Shown one piece after another: positions 43,429 through 52,604 of a stretch of DNA of 64,000 bases. A model generated the notes under the pieces. It was not told the origin of the DNA. It was given only the letters and a program-made list of their open reading frames with translations, and did not search any database. Position 1 is the stretch's first letter, and every line of letters begins with the position of its first letter. The stretch comes from UBA7657 sp049652985 (lineage in GTDB: Bacteria > Pseudomonadota > Alphaproteobacteria > Micavibrionales > Micavibrionaceae), in NCBI GenBank assembly GCA_049652985.1, contig JBASFK010000002.1:682001-746000 (forward strand). Direction: 5' to 3'. Made by a program: the position numbers and the translations under genes.

Positions 43429-44487
43429 ATGACTTCACACATCAAAATCGGCAACCGCAAAATCGGCCAGGGCGAAAAATGCTTCGTCATCGCCGAGGTC
43501 GCGCAGGCGCATGAAGGCTCGCTCGGCCAGGCGCATGCCTTCATCGATGCGGCAGGCGCAGCCGGGGCGGACGCCATAAAATTCCAGACCCATATCGCCG
43601 CCGCCGAGAGCACGCGCGACGAACAATTCCGCATCCCGATGAGCGGGCAGGATAAAACGCGCTTCGACTACTGGAAGCGCATGGAATTCACCGCGGAGCA
43701 ATGGGCAGCGCTTGCCGCGCACGCCAAAGAAGCAGGCCTGATTTTTTTAAGTTCGGCTTTTTCTGTTGAAGCCGTAGAGCTTCTTAAAAAAATCGGCATG
43801 CCCGCGTGGAAAATCGGCTCGGGCGAATTTCGCTCCGCCGAACTGATGGCCGCGATGGTCAAAACGAAAAAGCCGATCCTGCTCAGCACCGGCATGAGCC
43901 GTTACGACGAAGTCAAAGACGCCGTCAAAGTTTTCCAGCAGGCTAAATCGCCGTTCGCGATCCTGCAATGCACCAGCAATTATCCGACTTCACTCGAGGA
44001 CGTGGGCCTGAACGTGATCGGGGAATACCGGGCGCGCTATAAATGCCCGGTCGGGCTGTCCGATCATTCCGGCACGTCTTACCCTTCACTCGCGGCGATG
44101 GCGCAGGGCGCGGATATGCTGGAACTACATGTAACGTTCGACCATTTGTCTTACGGGCCGGACGTTCCGGCTTCTGTGACATTCGATGAGTTGGCTTTCA
44201 TTTGTGATGCGCGCGATGCTTTCCATGTCATGGCAAAAAACCCGGTCGGTAAGGACAAGATGGCCGTGAAAATGGAAAAAATGCGCGGGCTGTTCACCAA
44301 GAGCGTCGCGCTGGCGGCACCGCAGAAAAAAGGAACCGTCATCAGCATGAAAATGCTGGCACCGAAAAAGCCGGGAACGGGAATTCCGTTTACAGATAAA
44401 AACAAGCTTGTTGGCCTGCGTCTTAAACGCGATGTGCCTTCGGACAGACTACTGACATGGGAGGATGTTGACCGTGTACGGGCGTAA
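43429..44487 (+). CDS. neuB: N-acetylneuraminate synthase family protein
   Basis: 352 residues. Condenses an N-acyl hexosamine with phosphoenolpyruvate to a nine-carbon nonulosonic acid. NeuB TIM-barrel motifs: FVIAEVAQAHEGSLGQAHAF, ADAIKFQTH, FLSSAFSVEAVELL, AWKIGSGEF, LSTGMSRYDEVKDAV and PVGLSDHSGTSYP; a C-terminal SAF (antifreeze-like) domain ends the protein. ATG at 43429 gives the normal lead; another at 43408 is possible. Sialic, legionaminic and pseudaminic versions cannot be told apart by eye; the NeuC type beside it favours Neu5Ac- or Leg-type chemistry. Overlaps the neuC-like gene by 23 bases. Confidence 0.88.
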   Translation: MTSHIKIGNRKIGQGEKCFVIAEVAQAHEGSLGQAHAFIDAAGAAGADAIKFQTHIAAAESTRDEQFRIPMSGQDKTRFDYWKRMEFTAEQWAALAAHAKEAGLIFLSSAFSVEAVELLKKIGMPAWKIGSGEFRSAELMAAMVKTKKPILLSTGMSRYDEVKDAVKVFQQAKSPFAILQCTSNYPTSLEDVGLNVIGEYRARYKCPVGLSDHSGTSYPSLAAMAQGADMLELHVTFDHLSYGPDVPASVTFDELAFICDARDAFHVMAKNPVGKDKMAVKMEKMRGLFTKSVALAAPQKKGTVISMKMLAPKKPGTGIPFTDKNKLVGLRLKRDVPSDRLLTWEDVDRVRA

Positions 44488-45628
44488 AATATGCGTCGTC
44501 CTGACGGCGCGCACCAGCTATGCGAAAATCCAGCCGATCCTGCAGGCCATCAGCGGGTATAAAGGCCTCGACCTGCAGGTTGTTTGCGCTGCCTCGGCGG
44601 TGCTGGAGCGCTATGGCAACACCGACAAGATGGTTGAGCGTGACGGCTTCACTATCAGCGAGCGCGTCTATAATGTGCTCGAGGGCGAAACGCTGCTGAC
44701 CTCAGCAAAGGCGACAGGCATCGGTATTATCGAATTTTCCGGCACTTTTGACCGGCTGAAGCCCGATGCCGTCCTAGTCATGGCTGACCGCTACGAAATT
44801 CTTTCCGCTGCTATTGCCGCTGCCTATCTCAACATACCGCTCATTCATGTGCAGGGCGGCGAGATATCCGGCAATATCGACGAAAAAGTGCGCCACGCCG
44901 TGACGAAACTGGCCGATATTCATTTCCCGGCCACGAGAAAATCCGCTGAAAATATCGTGCGTATGGGCGAGAAGCCGGAAAAAGTCTTTCATGTCGGCTG
45001 CCCGTCCATCGACCTTGCGCGAAAAGTAATGGAAAGTCCCGCGCTCGACTTCGATATCTATAAAAAATACGGCGGCGTCGGAACGGCGCCGGATCTGTCA
45101 GGCGGTTACTACATCGTCATGCAGCATTCCGTGACGACAGAGCCGGAAGACGGGCTGAAGCAGATCGAGCAGACCCTGCAGGCGATGAACCGCATGAAAA
45201 AACCGGTGCTCTGGTTCTGGCCGAATGTCGACGCGGGCGGCGACGATGTCTCCAAGGGAATTCGTTCCTTCCGCGAGAATGAAAAGCCCGAACATATGCA
45301 GTTCATCAAGAATATGAGCCCGCCGGATTTTATGCGTGTGCTGTATGGATCGCTCGGCATCGTCGGCAATTCCAGTGTCGCCATCCGCGAGGCTTCATAT
45401 CTCGGTGTTCCTGCCGTCAATATCGGCTCGCGACAAAATGCACGCGAGCGCGGACCGAATGTGATCGATGTCGGCTATAATGAAAGTGAAATCTATAATG
45501 CCGTCATGGAACATTGCCAGGGAAGAACGGCATCCTCGACGCTTTACGGCGAGGGCGATGCGGGCATGAAGATTGCCGACATCCTGGCGAAAACGCCGCT
45601 GACTTTCACAAAAACGTTGAATTACTGA
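44465..45628 (+). CDS. neuC: UDP-GlcNAc 2-epimerase, hydrolysing (NeuC/LegG family)
   Basis: 387 residues. Releases ManNAc (or the bacillosamine-derived sugar in LegG) from the UDP-amino sugar for NeuB. NeuC-type motifs: ICVVLTARTSYAKIQPIL (close to GTRADYG...), KPDAVLVMADRYEILSAA, IPLIHVQGGEISGNIDEKVR, HAVTKLADIHFPAT and VGNSSVAIREASYLGVPAVN. It differs from WecB by the GGEISGNIDEK loop. The LegB/LegC/LegH enzymes needed for legionaminate are not in the window, so the plain sialic-acid route is the simplest reading. Confidence 0.88.
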   Translation: MLTVYGRKICVVLTARTSYAKIQPILQAISGYKGLDLQVVCAASAVLERYGNTDKMVERDGFTISERVYNVLEGETLLTSAKATGIGIIEFSGTFDRLKPDAVLVMADRYEILSAAIAAAYLNIPLIHVQGGEISGNIDEKVRHAVTKLADIHFPATRKSAENIVRMGEKPEKVFHVGCPSIDLARKVMESPALDFDIYKKYGGVGTAPDLSGGYYIVMQHSVTTEPEDGLKQIEQTLQAMNRMKKPVLWFWPNVDAGGDDVSKGIRSFRENEKPEHMQFIKNMSPPDFMRVLYGSLGIVGNSSVAIREASYLGVPAVNIGSRQNARERGPNVIDVGYNESEIYNAVMEHCQGRTASSTLYGEGDAGMKIADILAKTPLTFTKTLNY

Positions 45629-46332
45629 GCCTTAGATTTGAGCCACGCTTCGGTGAGTTCGAAATCAAAAGGCGTGTCGATATTGAACGCGCGCTCTTCC
45701 GGCACCTTGTAGCCGCGCGTATCCTCGCCATAGAGAGAGCCCTTCATGATCACGTCGCGCTTCATCGCGTAAACCGCACCGGTGCGCCAGTACAACGTTT
45801 CGAAATCCTGGCGGATGACGCCGCGCTTGCTGCTCTCAACATAGGGCGTGAGTTTGTTATCACCCTCATGGAGTTTGTACAATGTACGCGGATGACGCCC
45901 ACCGACATCGGTGACGGTAATCACGCTATCCGCCCTGCTGGAAGTCAAAAGCCCCAGCGCGCCGTCAACATCGGCGACAGAGCGCAGCGGGCAGGTCGGC
46001 TGCAGAATGCAAACATAGTCGTAGCGTTCGCCCATGCTTTCCAGGAATTTCAGCGCGTGAATAATCACGTCAACCTGCTTGGCGGTGTCGGTCGCCAGAT
46101 CCGCCGGGCGCAGGAACGGCGCGTACGCACCATGCTGGGTGGCAACGCGGGCGATATCCTCGCTGTCGGTCGAAACCACCGTCTTTTTGATCAGCTTGCT
46201 TTGCTTCGCCGTATCGATGCTCCAGGCGATCAGCGGCTTGCCTGCCAGCGGCTTTAGATTCTTGCCGGGCACGCCCTTCGAACCGCCGCGGGCGTTGATC
46301 AGGCAAAGTATTGATGCATTTGAATTTTTCAC
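45622..46332 (-). CDS. neuA: Acylneuraminate cytidylyltransferase
   Basis: 236 residues. Activates a nonulosonic acid with CTP to the CMP-sugar. Motifs LCLINARGGSKGVPGKNLKPL, LIAWSIDTAKQS, VVSTDSEDIARVA and CILQPTCPLRSVADVDGAL are those of NeuA/LegF/PseF enzymes. The frame begins with GTG at 46330-46332. It runs against neuB/neuC, overlapping neuC by 7 bases at the 3' ends, which is unusual: neuA is more often in the same direction. Confidence 0.9.
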   Translation of the reverse strand: MKNSNASILCLINARGGSKGVPGKNLKPLAGKPLIAWSIDTAKQSKLIKKTVVSTDSEDIARVATQHGAYAPFLRPADLATDTAKQVDVIIHALKFLESMGERYDYVCILQPTCPLRSVADVDGALGLLTSSRADSVITVTDVGGRHPRTLYKLHEGDNKLTPYVESSKRGVIRQDFETLYWRTGAVYAMKRDVIMKGSLYGEDTRGYKVPEERAFNIDTPFDFELTEAWLKSKAQ

Positions 46333-46377
46333 TGATTTTTGACCCCTTTGAACCGCCTTACACTATCCCATGATTCC

Positions 46378-46407
46378 TTGACAAAGCAATGGAATCCTGA
46401 ATATATG
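46378..46407 (+). promoter_or_regulatory. Sigma-70-type promoter of the nine-gene glycan operon
   Basis: Perfect TTGACA (46378-46383) and TATATG (46402-46407), spacer 18, about 50 bases upstream of the methyltransferase start, which has an AAGGA ribosome-binding site. No clear promoter interrupts the following nine genes. Confidence 0.55.
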
Positions 46408-46456
46408 GCCACGCGCACAAAACACGCATTAAGCACAAGTAAAACAAGGAAAAAAC

Positions 46457-47401
46457 ATGTCGAGACAGGCCCTTGAAAAAGACACCGGCAAGCTGTTCGG
46501 AGACCTCTGGGGTCCGTATGACCGCGAAGCGTTCGAACATTCCGTCAAACTCTTTACTGATCGCCTCGACATCATTGGTCTCAAGCGTGACTGGTTTAAG
46601 GGCAAAACGATTTTAGACGCCGGTTGCGGCGGCGGACGTAACGCCATTGCCATGGCCCGCCTCGGCACCGAAAAATCCTACGGTATCGACCTCGGTGAAA
46701 AAGGCATTTCGGATGCCAAAATGCGCGGCGCCGACCTGCCGAACACCGATTTCCGCGTCGCCTCGATCATGGATATCCCATTCGAGGATAACAAATTTGA
46801 CATGGTCTGGTGCGCGGGCGTCCTGATGATCGTCGATGACGAAGACGTCGCACTCGACCAGCTTACACGCGTCGTTAAAAAAGACGGTCAATTGTACCTG
46901 CTGGTTTACGCGACCGAGGGCATGCGCTGGCCGCTGGTGAATGTGCTTCGTCCGATCGCTGCGCAGATTGGCCAGCCGGAAATGGAGCGCGCCATGACGG
47001 TCGCCAACTCCACCGCTGCGAAGCGCCGTACGTTCCTTGACGATCTCTACTGCCCGAAACTGGATTTCTATCACTGGGACCGCATGCGCCGGATGCTGGA
47101 GAAGCGCGGGTTTAAAGATATCAAGCGCCTTGGTGAAGAGGTTCGCCTCGACCATGAGCATAACCTCAAGGAATACCGTGTAGACCTTGAAGCCCTGCTC
47201 GCTATATTCGAAGCCGGACGCCAGGACATCTTCAAGGGCAACAAGGAACTGTTCCAGCAGGCCTACAACGCGACGAAAGCCGCCGTTGACACCGTCAAAT
47301 GGTTCGAAGCGCAAGTCGCCGCCGGCAAGATCGGTGAAAAAGACGCCATGAAAACGGTCATCGGCCAGGGCCATCACCGCGTTCTTGCCACAAAAGGATA
47401 A
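46457..47401 (+). CDS. SAM-dependent methyltransferase, class I
   Basis: 314 residues. Motif I LDAGCGGGRNAIAMARL, then YGIDLGEKGISDAK, FDMVWCAGVLMIVDD and a Methyltransf_11-like core; the C-terminal ~120 residues are helical and family-specific. Probably methylates a sugar or lipid intermediate of the surface glycan. First gene of the operon that continues through 57423. Confidence 0.8.
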   Translation: MSRQALEKDTGKLFGDLWGPYDREAFEHSVKLFTDRLDIIGLKRDWFKGKTILDAGCGGGRNAIAMARLGTEKSYGIDLGEKGISDAKMRGADLPNTDFRVASIMDIPFEDNKFDMVWCAGVLMIVDDEDVALDQLTRVVKKDGQLYLLVYATEGMRWPLVNVLRPIAAQIGQPEMERAMTVANSTAAKRRTFLDDLYCPKLDFYHWDRMRRMLEKRGFKDIKRLGEEVRLDHEHNLKEYRVDLEALLAIFEAGRQDIFKGNKELFQQAYNATKAAVDTVKWFEAQVAAGKIGEKDAMKTVIGQGHHRVLATKG

Positions 47402-47407
47402 ACCGCC

Positions 47408-49141
47408 GTGTGCGGCATATCCGGCATAGTCGGCCCTGATTGCCCCTCTCACCTGATCGAGAAAATGGTCGCGGCGCAAACGCACCGTGGCCCCGACTCC
47501 TCCGGCACATTCATCTCATCATCACGGCAATGCGCACTCGGGCATAACCGCCTGCGCATCATCGATCTCAGCGAGGCCGGAGTGCAGCCCATGGCTGATG
47601 AATCCGGTAATCTTCGCATCACCTTCAACGGCGAGATTTATAATTACATCGAACTTAAGGAAAAAGTCGGCGCATATAATTACCGCAGCCAGACCGACAC
47701 CGAGGTTATTCTTGCGGCCTACCGCAAATGGGGCGTTTCATGCGTCGATCATATGATCGGCATGTTTGCCTTTGCGATCTGGGATGAGACGAAGCAGGAG
47801 CTTTTCTGCGCCCGTGACCGCCTTGGCATCAAGCCGTTCCATTACACGCTGCAGAACGAAACGCTGTTCTTTGCCTCGGAAATCAAGGCTTTTCTAGCCG
47901 TCGGCATCACGGCGAAGCCTGAGTGGAAAACCTGGAATACGTATCTCGTGCACGGTATTTACGACCACAGCGAAGATACGTTTTTTGAAGACATTAAATC
48001 TCTGCCTCCTGGCCATACACTCAATTTTAAGAACGGCGTAATAAAAATTTCACAATATTGGAATCTGCCTGAGCTTGCGAAAGACGCGCTTGATATTTCG
48101 TTGAATGAGGCCGCTGAAAAATTTCGTGAACTGATGATGGATTCCGTTCGCCTCAGATTGCGTAGCGACGTGCCGCTCGGGGTCAACCTTTCGGGCGGGC
48201 TGGATTCTTCCAGTCTGCTCGCCTTTGTCGATGCGCAGAACGAGGCGGCGACTGACCTTAATTATTTCACTTACGCATTTGACGATCCGGCCTATGACGA
48301 AATCGATTATGCCGACAAAGTGCCAAAAATCAAAAAATGGCACAAACATGTCGCGCGCCTGAACCCCGAGCAGCTTTGGGATGATCTTGATATCGTTATG
48401 CACCACCAGGAAGCGCCTTACGGCGGCACCGGAAGCATCGCCTATTTCAATCTTCACCGCCTGATTAAAAAAGAAAACGTCACTGTCGTACTTGAAGGCC
48501 AGGGTGTCGACGAACTTTTGGCGGGCTATGAATATTACCGCAAACCGGCGGCTGCCGGGGTTTACCAGGATGGGACCTCGTTTTTGAGGAATGAGTGTCT
48601 CGATAAATCCGTGACCGCCGCTGCCCCTGTTTTTGCCCAGCCTTTCAAGTCGGAGCTCGCAAATCGTCTATACAGGGATATTCGTTTTACAAAATTGCCG
48701 CGCGTGTTGCGCATGAACGACCGCCTTTCCATGGCGTTTTCGCGTGAACTGCGTGAGCCGTTCCTTGACCACCGCGTCGTTGAATTCTGCTTCCGACTGC
48801 CTGACAACTTCAAGCTGAACGACAGGCAAAACAAAATCCTTTTGCGCGAAGCAATGAAAGGTACGCTGCCCGATGCCGTCAGCCAGCCCGCCAAGCGCGC
48901 TGTCGTCACGCCACAACGCGAATGGATACGCGGCCCCTTAAGGCAAAATATTCTCGATCTTATTTCCAGCCAGCGATTTCGTGAATATGGCGTTTTCAAT
49001 CATGTCGAGGTTAAAAAATCTTTTGATGCCTTCTGCAAAGGTGAGGGTGATAATGCATTCTTCATCTGGCAATGGATCAATTTCGATTCATGGTCGCAGA
49101 ATTTTATAGGAGCGCAGAAATCGCGCCGGGATGCAGCATGA
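47408..49141 (+). CDS. asnB: Asparagine synthase-like glutamine amidotransferase (copy 2)
   Basis: 577 residues. GTG start places the nucleophile Cys at residue 2 (MCGISGIVG). Glutaminase motifs THRGPDSSGTF, FNGEIYNYIELK and SQTDTEVILAAY; synthetase loop NLSGGLDSSSLLAFVDAQ and EGQGVDELLAGYEYY. As with copy 1, its place inside a sugar operon suggests amidation of a sugar carboxylate rather than free asparagine synthesis. Its last codons overlap the next gene as ATGA. Confidence 0.85.
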   Translation: MCGISGIVGPDCPSHLIEKMVAAQTHRGPDSSGTFISSSRQCALGHNRLRIIDLSEAGVQPMADESGNLRITFNGEIYNYIELKEKVGAYNYRSQTDTEVILAAYRKWGVSCVDHMIGMFAFAIWDETKQELFCARDRLGIKPFHYTLQNETLFFASEIKAFLAVGITAKPEWKTWNTYLVHGIYDHSEDTFFEDIKSLPPGHTLNFKNGVIKISQYWNLPELAKDALDISLNEAAEKFRELMMDSVRLRLRSDVPLGVNLSGGLDSSSLLAFVDAQNEAATDLNYFTYAFDDPAYDEIDYADKVPKIKKWHKHVARLNPEQLWDDLDIVMHHQEAPYGGTGSIAYFNLHRLIKKENVTVVLEGQGVDELLAGYEYYRKPAAAGVYQDGTSFLRNECLDKSVTAAAPVFAQPFKSELANRLYRDIRFTKLPRVLRMNDRLSMAFSRELREPFLDHRVVEFCFRLPDNFKLNDRQNKILLREAMKGTLPDAVSQPAKRAVVTPQREWIRGPLRQNILDLISSQRFREYGVFNHVEVKKSFDAFCKGEGDNAFFIWQWINFDSWSQNFIGAQKSRRDAA

Positions 49142-50076
49142 AAATTCTGAATCTGGAGCCGAAAGACTACAGTGCCGACGCTCGCGCCATTCTGGATAAA
49201 ATCGGTGTCGTGGATAATGGACCGCTAAGCCGCGCCACCCTTAACAAAAACATTGATAAATATGAGGTTCTTATCGTTCGGCTCGGCCATAAAATCGACA
49301 AGGAAATCCTGAATCAAGCCAAAAAACTGAAAGTCATTGTTACAGCGACAACGGGACTCAATCATATCGACGAAGCGGAAGTCAAAAATCGCGGCATAGA
49401 AATTTTAAGTCTGAAGGGCGAACGTGAATTTCTGGATTCAATTCATGCAACCGCCGAGCACACCTTCGCGCTCCTGCTTTCGCTTATCCGAAGTATTCCG
49501 GCATCGTTTTGTAATGTTCATGACGGGAAATGGGATCGCGATGCGTTTAAGGGAACCGAACTGAATGGCCGTACGCTCGGTATTATCGGTTATGGCCGCA
49601 TCGGTTCTAAAGTTGCAAAATATGCCGAGGCCTTCGGAATGAAAATCCTGGCGAATGACATTCTCGATATTCCCGGTGTCAACATGACCGATCTCGATAC
49701 GCTTTTGCAAAAATCGGACGTGGTTTCGATTCATGTTCCCTACTCAGACCGCACGCATGAGATGATCGGCGAACTGCAATTCTCAAAAATGAAAAACGGC
49801 GGAATTTTTATCAATACGGCGCGCGGCGAAATTGTGGATGAAGATGCGCTGCTTGAAGCGCTCAAATCCGGGCGTCTCTCTGGTGCAGCGATCGACGTAC
49901 TGCAGGGCGAAAATTCCGGCAAAAAAAGCTGGGCGAAGAAAAATAAACTCGTCGCCTATGCCCGTAAAAATTCCAATCTCCTGATCACGCCCCATACCGG
50001 CGGCGCAACATATGACTCCATGGCCAAGACAGAAATCTTCATGGCCGAAAAACTTCTGAAATGGAAAAATGGCTAG
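49138..50076 (+). CDS. D-2-hydroxyacid dehydrogenase (SerA-like)
   Basis: 312 residues. NAD site LNGRTLGIIGYGRIGSKVAKYA, INTARGEIVDEDALLEAL, and the catalytic His in ITPHTGGATYDSM; the Arg/Glu pair lies in the ARGEIVDED and preceding segments. No ACT domain, so shorter than biosynthetic SerA. It may oxidise or reduce a glycan precursor acid; substrate unknown. The ATG overlaps the asnB-like stop. Confidence 0.85.
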   Translation: MKILNLEPKDYSADARAILDKIGVVDNGPLSRATLNKNIDKYEVLIVRLGHKIDKEILNQAKKLKVIVTATTGLNHIDEAEVKNRGIEILSLKGEREFLDSIHATAEHTFALLLSLIRSIPASFCNVHDGKWDRDAFKGTELNGRTLGIIGYGRIGSKVAKYAEAFGMKILANDILDIPGVNMTDLDTLLQKSDVVSIHVPYSDRTHEMIGELQFSKMKNGGIFINTARGEIVDEDALLEALKSGRLSGAAIDVLQGENSGKKSWAKKNKLVAYARKNSNLLITPHTGGATYDSMAKTEIFMAEKLLKWKNG

Positions 50077-51424
50077 GTGGCTGTACATACCTGTCGAGGT
50101 AAAGGTGCGCGAGCTGCAGGCCAAAACCCTGCTGGCGGCGATGGCGGCGCGTGCCGGTTATAAAGTGGTTCTGGGCCGTAAGGCTGAACTTATGGCGCTG
50201 TTACCATATGTTCCACGTGGAACATTTTTGGGAATGTGGGCGCAAGAAAATTTCCTGAAATTTTACAAAAACCTGAAATCACGTGGATTTGCGATTTCGG
50301 TCATGGATGAAGAAGGCCTGGTTACATTTTCCGACGATATTTATAGAAGCATAAAATTGTCGGACGACACACTATCGTATGTAGACCTGTTCCTGAGCTG
50401 GGGGGCGCATCAAAGCCAGGTTATTAGAGGCTGCAATCCAAACCCGCCGCCGGTTTTGGCGGAAACGGGGAATATTCGGTTTGACATTTTACGGCCCGAG
50501 TTCCGGCACCTGCTGCAAAAAGGCGCGGATGAACTTCGGGAAAAACATGGACGGTTTATTTTGATCGTCTCGAGTTTCGGCCTTTGCAATCATTTCAGCG
50601 GGGCGGAGAGTTATTTTGAAACGCTGAAGAAAAATAAAGTGATCCGTACAGAGGCTGATGAAAAATGTCTGCGCAGCTACATGGAGCTTCAGAAAAAAGT
50701 TTTTGAATCGCTTCTGGTCGCCGTTCCAAAAGTTGCGGCGGCATTTCCAGAGCACACAATTATTGTCCGTCCGCATCCGTCGGAAGATCATACGAAATGG
50801 ACGAATGCGGCTGGAGACGCAACGAACGTCAAACTGATCCGCGAAGGAGACATTCACCAATGGCTGCTCGCAGCGGAAGCAGATGTCCATCATTTCTGCA
50901 CGTCGGCGCTGGAATCTTTTGTGGCGGATATCCCATCCATCGCCTACAGGCCGTTTAAAGAGCCGGAGATTGAAAGCGATCTGCCCTATCGCGGCAGCCT
51001 AAGCGCCGAAACGCCGGAGCAATTAATTGAAAGCCTGAAGCGTATAACATCGGGGGAGCTGGAAGAATTGCAGGCTCTACGCCGCACAGCGCGTCCGCAT
51101 CTTAAAAACTATATTGCCAATCTCGACGGTGCATTCGCCTATGAACAGATGTTGACGGCAATGGAAACCCACGCACCGGAAACGGGTGAAACCATTTCAT
51201 GCAGCACGATCTGCACACGCCGGATACGCGCTGTTCTGGTTCAAATTTACCGTGGCCTGAAAAAGATAATCGGCCGGGGCGAAAATTATGTCGATCATAA
51301 ATTTCCATCCTTCAGGAAAAAAGAAATTGCAGATATTATAAAAGAAATTCCGGATGCCGGGAAAATAAATATCAAGAAAATTGATCAATTTTGTTTTTTA
51401 TTGGATCATGAAAACGCTCGTTAA
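50069..51424 (+). CDS. Surface carbohydrate biosynthesis protein
   Basis: 451 residues. GT-B-like architecture, similar to CDP-glycerol/poly-glycerophosphate transferase-like surface carbohydrate proteins: VEVKVRELQAKTLLAAMAAR at the start, HGRFILIVSSFG, EHTIIVRPHPSEDH, then HHFCTSALESFVADIPSIAY. The RPHPSED and the CTSALESF blocks are typical donor-site parts. Probably a polymerase or transferase of the capsule. The gene carries a parS-like palindrome at 50209 and an 8-base overlap with the gene before it. Confidence 0.7.
   Translation: MARWLYIPVEVKVRELQAKTLLAAMAARAGYKVVLGRKAELMALLPYVPRGTFLGMWAQENFLKFYKNLKSRGFAISVMDEEGLVTFSDDIYRSIKLSDDTLSYVDLFLSWGAHQSQVIRGCNPNPPPVLAETGNIRFDILRPEFRHLLQKGADELREKHGRFILIVSSFGLCNHFSGAESYFETLKKNKVIRTEADEKCLRSYMELQKKVFESLLVAVPKVAAAFPEHTIIVRPHPSEDHTKWTNAAGDATNVKLIREGDIHQWLLAAEADVHHFCTSALESFVADIPSIAYRPFKEPEIESDLPYRGSLSAETPEQLIESLKRITSGELEELQALRRTARPHLKNYIANLDGAFAYEQMLTAMETHAPETGETISCSTICTRRIRAVLVQIYRGLKKIIGRGENYVDHKFPSFRKKEIADIIKEIPDAGKINIKKIDQFCFLLDHENAR
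50209..50224. promoter_or_regulatory. parS-like ParB-binding site
   Basis: TGTTCCACGTGGAACA, a perfect 16-bp palindrome, equals the chromosomal parS consensus (TGTTTCACGTGAAACA) except for symmetric T-to-C changes; the GTTCCACGTGGAAC core is a known form in alphaproteobacteria. In frame it encodes V-P-R-G-T of the surface-carbohydrate protein. Near-palindrome AAATCACGTGGATTT lies about 55 bases further on. No parA/parB gene is in the window. Confidence 0.7.
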
Positions 51425-52604
51425 AAAAATACTGCCGCAGCCGGCGCTGGATCTTGTGCGTCAAAGTGCGAGGCGTATCGGCATATGCATGGAACGATGC
51501 CCGCAAGGCACACAAATATTTTCCGATCCGGCCCGCCAGATTTTTTTTGGGTATTACGATGTCACCCCGTTCAATTCCGATGGCTCTATATTACTCGCTG
51601 TGCGGGCGGTTGGAGAAAATGCCAGTCCGCATGAAACACACCCGGAACTGGAAATCGGCTATTTCGATTTAGCACAAAAAAGCCCGGAATTCCGGCAATT
51701 CGGAGCTACCGAGACATGGAACTGGCAGCAGGGCTGCCGCCTGCAATGGTTTGAGGAAAAAGCAGGCAGCATTATTTACAACACAAAAAGCGGCAGCATT
51801 GTGCAGAATATCCGCGCGGGACAAATATTACAGGCCTATGACAGGCCCGTTTATGTTATAGACCGGCACCGTCATTATGGGCTGAGCCTTGATTTTGCAC
51901 GGTTGCACCAGTTTCGCCGCGGCTATGGTTACAGCAACGTTTCTGCAACAGATGAAGGCGTAACACGTATTGATCTAAAAACAGGACAATCACAAGAAAT
52001 TTTATCTCTAGATGCCATCCGAAATTTTTTACCGCTACCCGGCATGGAGAACAGGCAGCATTACATCAATCACCTTGCCTTTAATCCGTCCGGTACGCGG
52101 TTTATGCTGTTTCATGTCTGGACGGACGGCGGCGCGGTGCGCAACCTACGCCTGCTGACCGCGGCAACGGACGGCGGAGCGCTGCATTCACCCTGCCCTG
52201 ATATCAGGCCGTCGCATTATACCTGGATGGATGATAAACGCCTGCTGATTACAGGAACCAAGGGTAAAAAAGTTGTTTACGCCATCGTCCACGATCAGAC
52301 GAATGAAACAGAAATCCTGGAATCTCCGTGTCTGAACGAGGACGGTCACCCTTCGCTCATGGAAGACGGAAAGGTTATTTCGGATACATACCCGGACTTG
52401 TTCGGGCAGCAGAAAATTTTTCTTTATCATCCTGAAAAGAGCAAAGCGGAAACGATTGCTGCGTTTCACAGCCCGGGTGGATTTAACGGTGAAACACGCT
52501 GTGATCTACACCCGCGCCTTTCGCCTGCGCAGGATAAAGTGTGTGCTGATATCGTGCGTAAAGGGCGAAGAGCTATGTGCGTCATTCCGTTGAGGCGCAC
52601 ATGA
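51408..52604 (+). CDS. Predicted beta-propeller protein of a glycan operon
   Basis: 398 residues, no signal peptide. Repeated blade-like segments occur: FFGYYDVTPFNSDGSILL, TETWNWQQGCRLQWF, INHLAFNPSGTRFMLFHVW, SHYTWMDDKRLLITG and CDLHPRLSPAQDKVCADI. These resemble TolB/WD40-type or oligogalacturonate-lyase-like propellers (histidines and FNPSG/LSP motifs). Role unknown: perhaps binding or modifying a polysaccharide. ATG at 51408 is chosen over an upstream TTG; it overlaps the preceding gene by 17 bases. Confidence 0.6.
   Translation: MKTLVKKILPQPALDLVRQSARRIGICMERCPQGTQIFSDPARQIFFGYYDVTPFNSDGSILLAVRAVGENASPHETHPELEIGYFDLAQKSPEFRQFGATETWNWQQGCRLQWFEEKAGSIIYNTKSGSIVQNIRAGQILQAYDRPVYVIDRHRHYGLSLDFARLHQFRRGYGYSNVSATDEGVTRIDLKTGQSQEILSLDAIRNFLPLPGMENRQHYINHLAFNPSGTRFMLFHVWTDGGAVRNLRLLTAATDGGALHSPCPDIRPSHYTWMDDKRLLITGTKGKKVVYAIVHDQTNETEILESPCLNEDGHPSLMEDGKVISDTYPDLFGQQKIFLYHPEKSKAETIAAFHSPGGFNGETRCDLHPRLSPAQDKVCADIVRKGRRAMCVIPLRRT

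Noticed and set aside
46613..47485. 290-codon frame antisense to the methyltransferase
   Set aside because: Shadow of the Methyltransf_11 gene, which has a promoter and ribosome-binding site.
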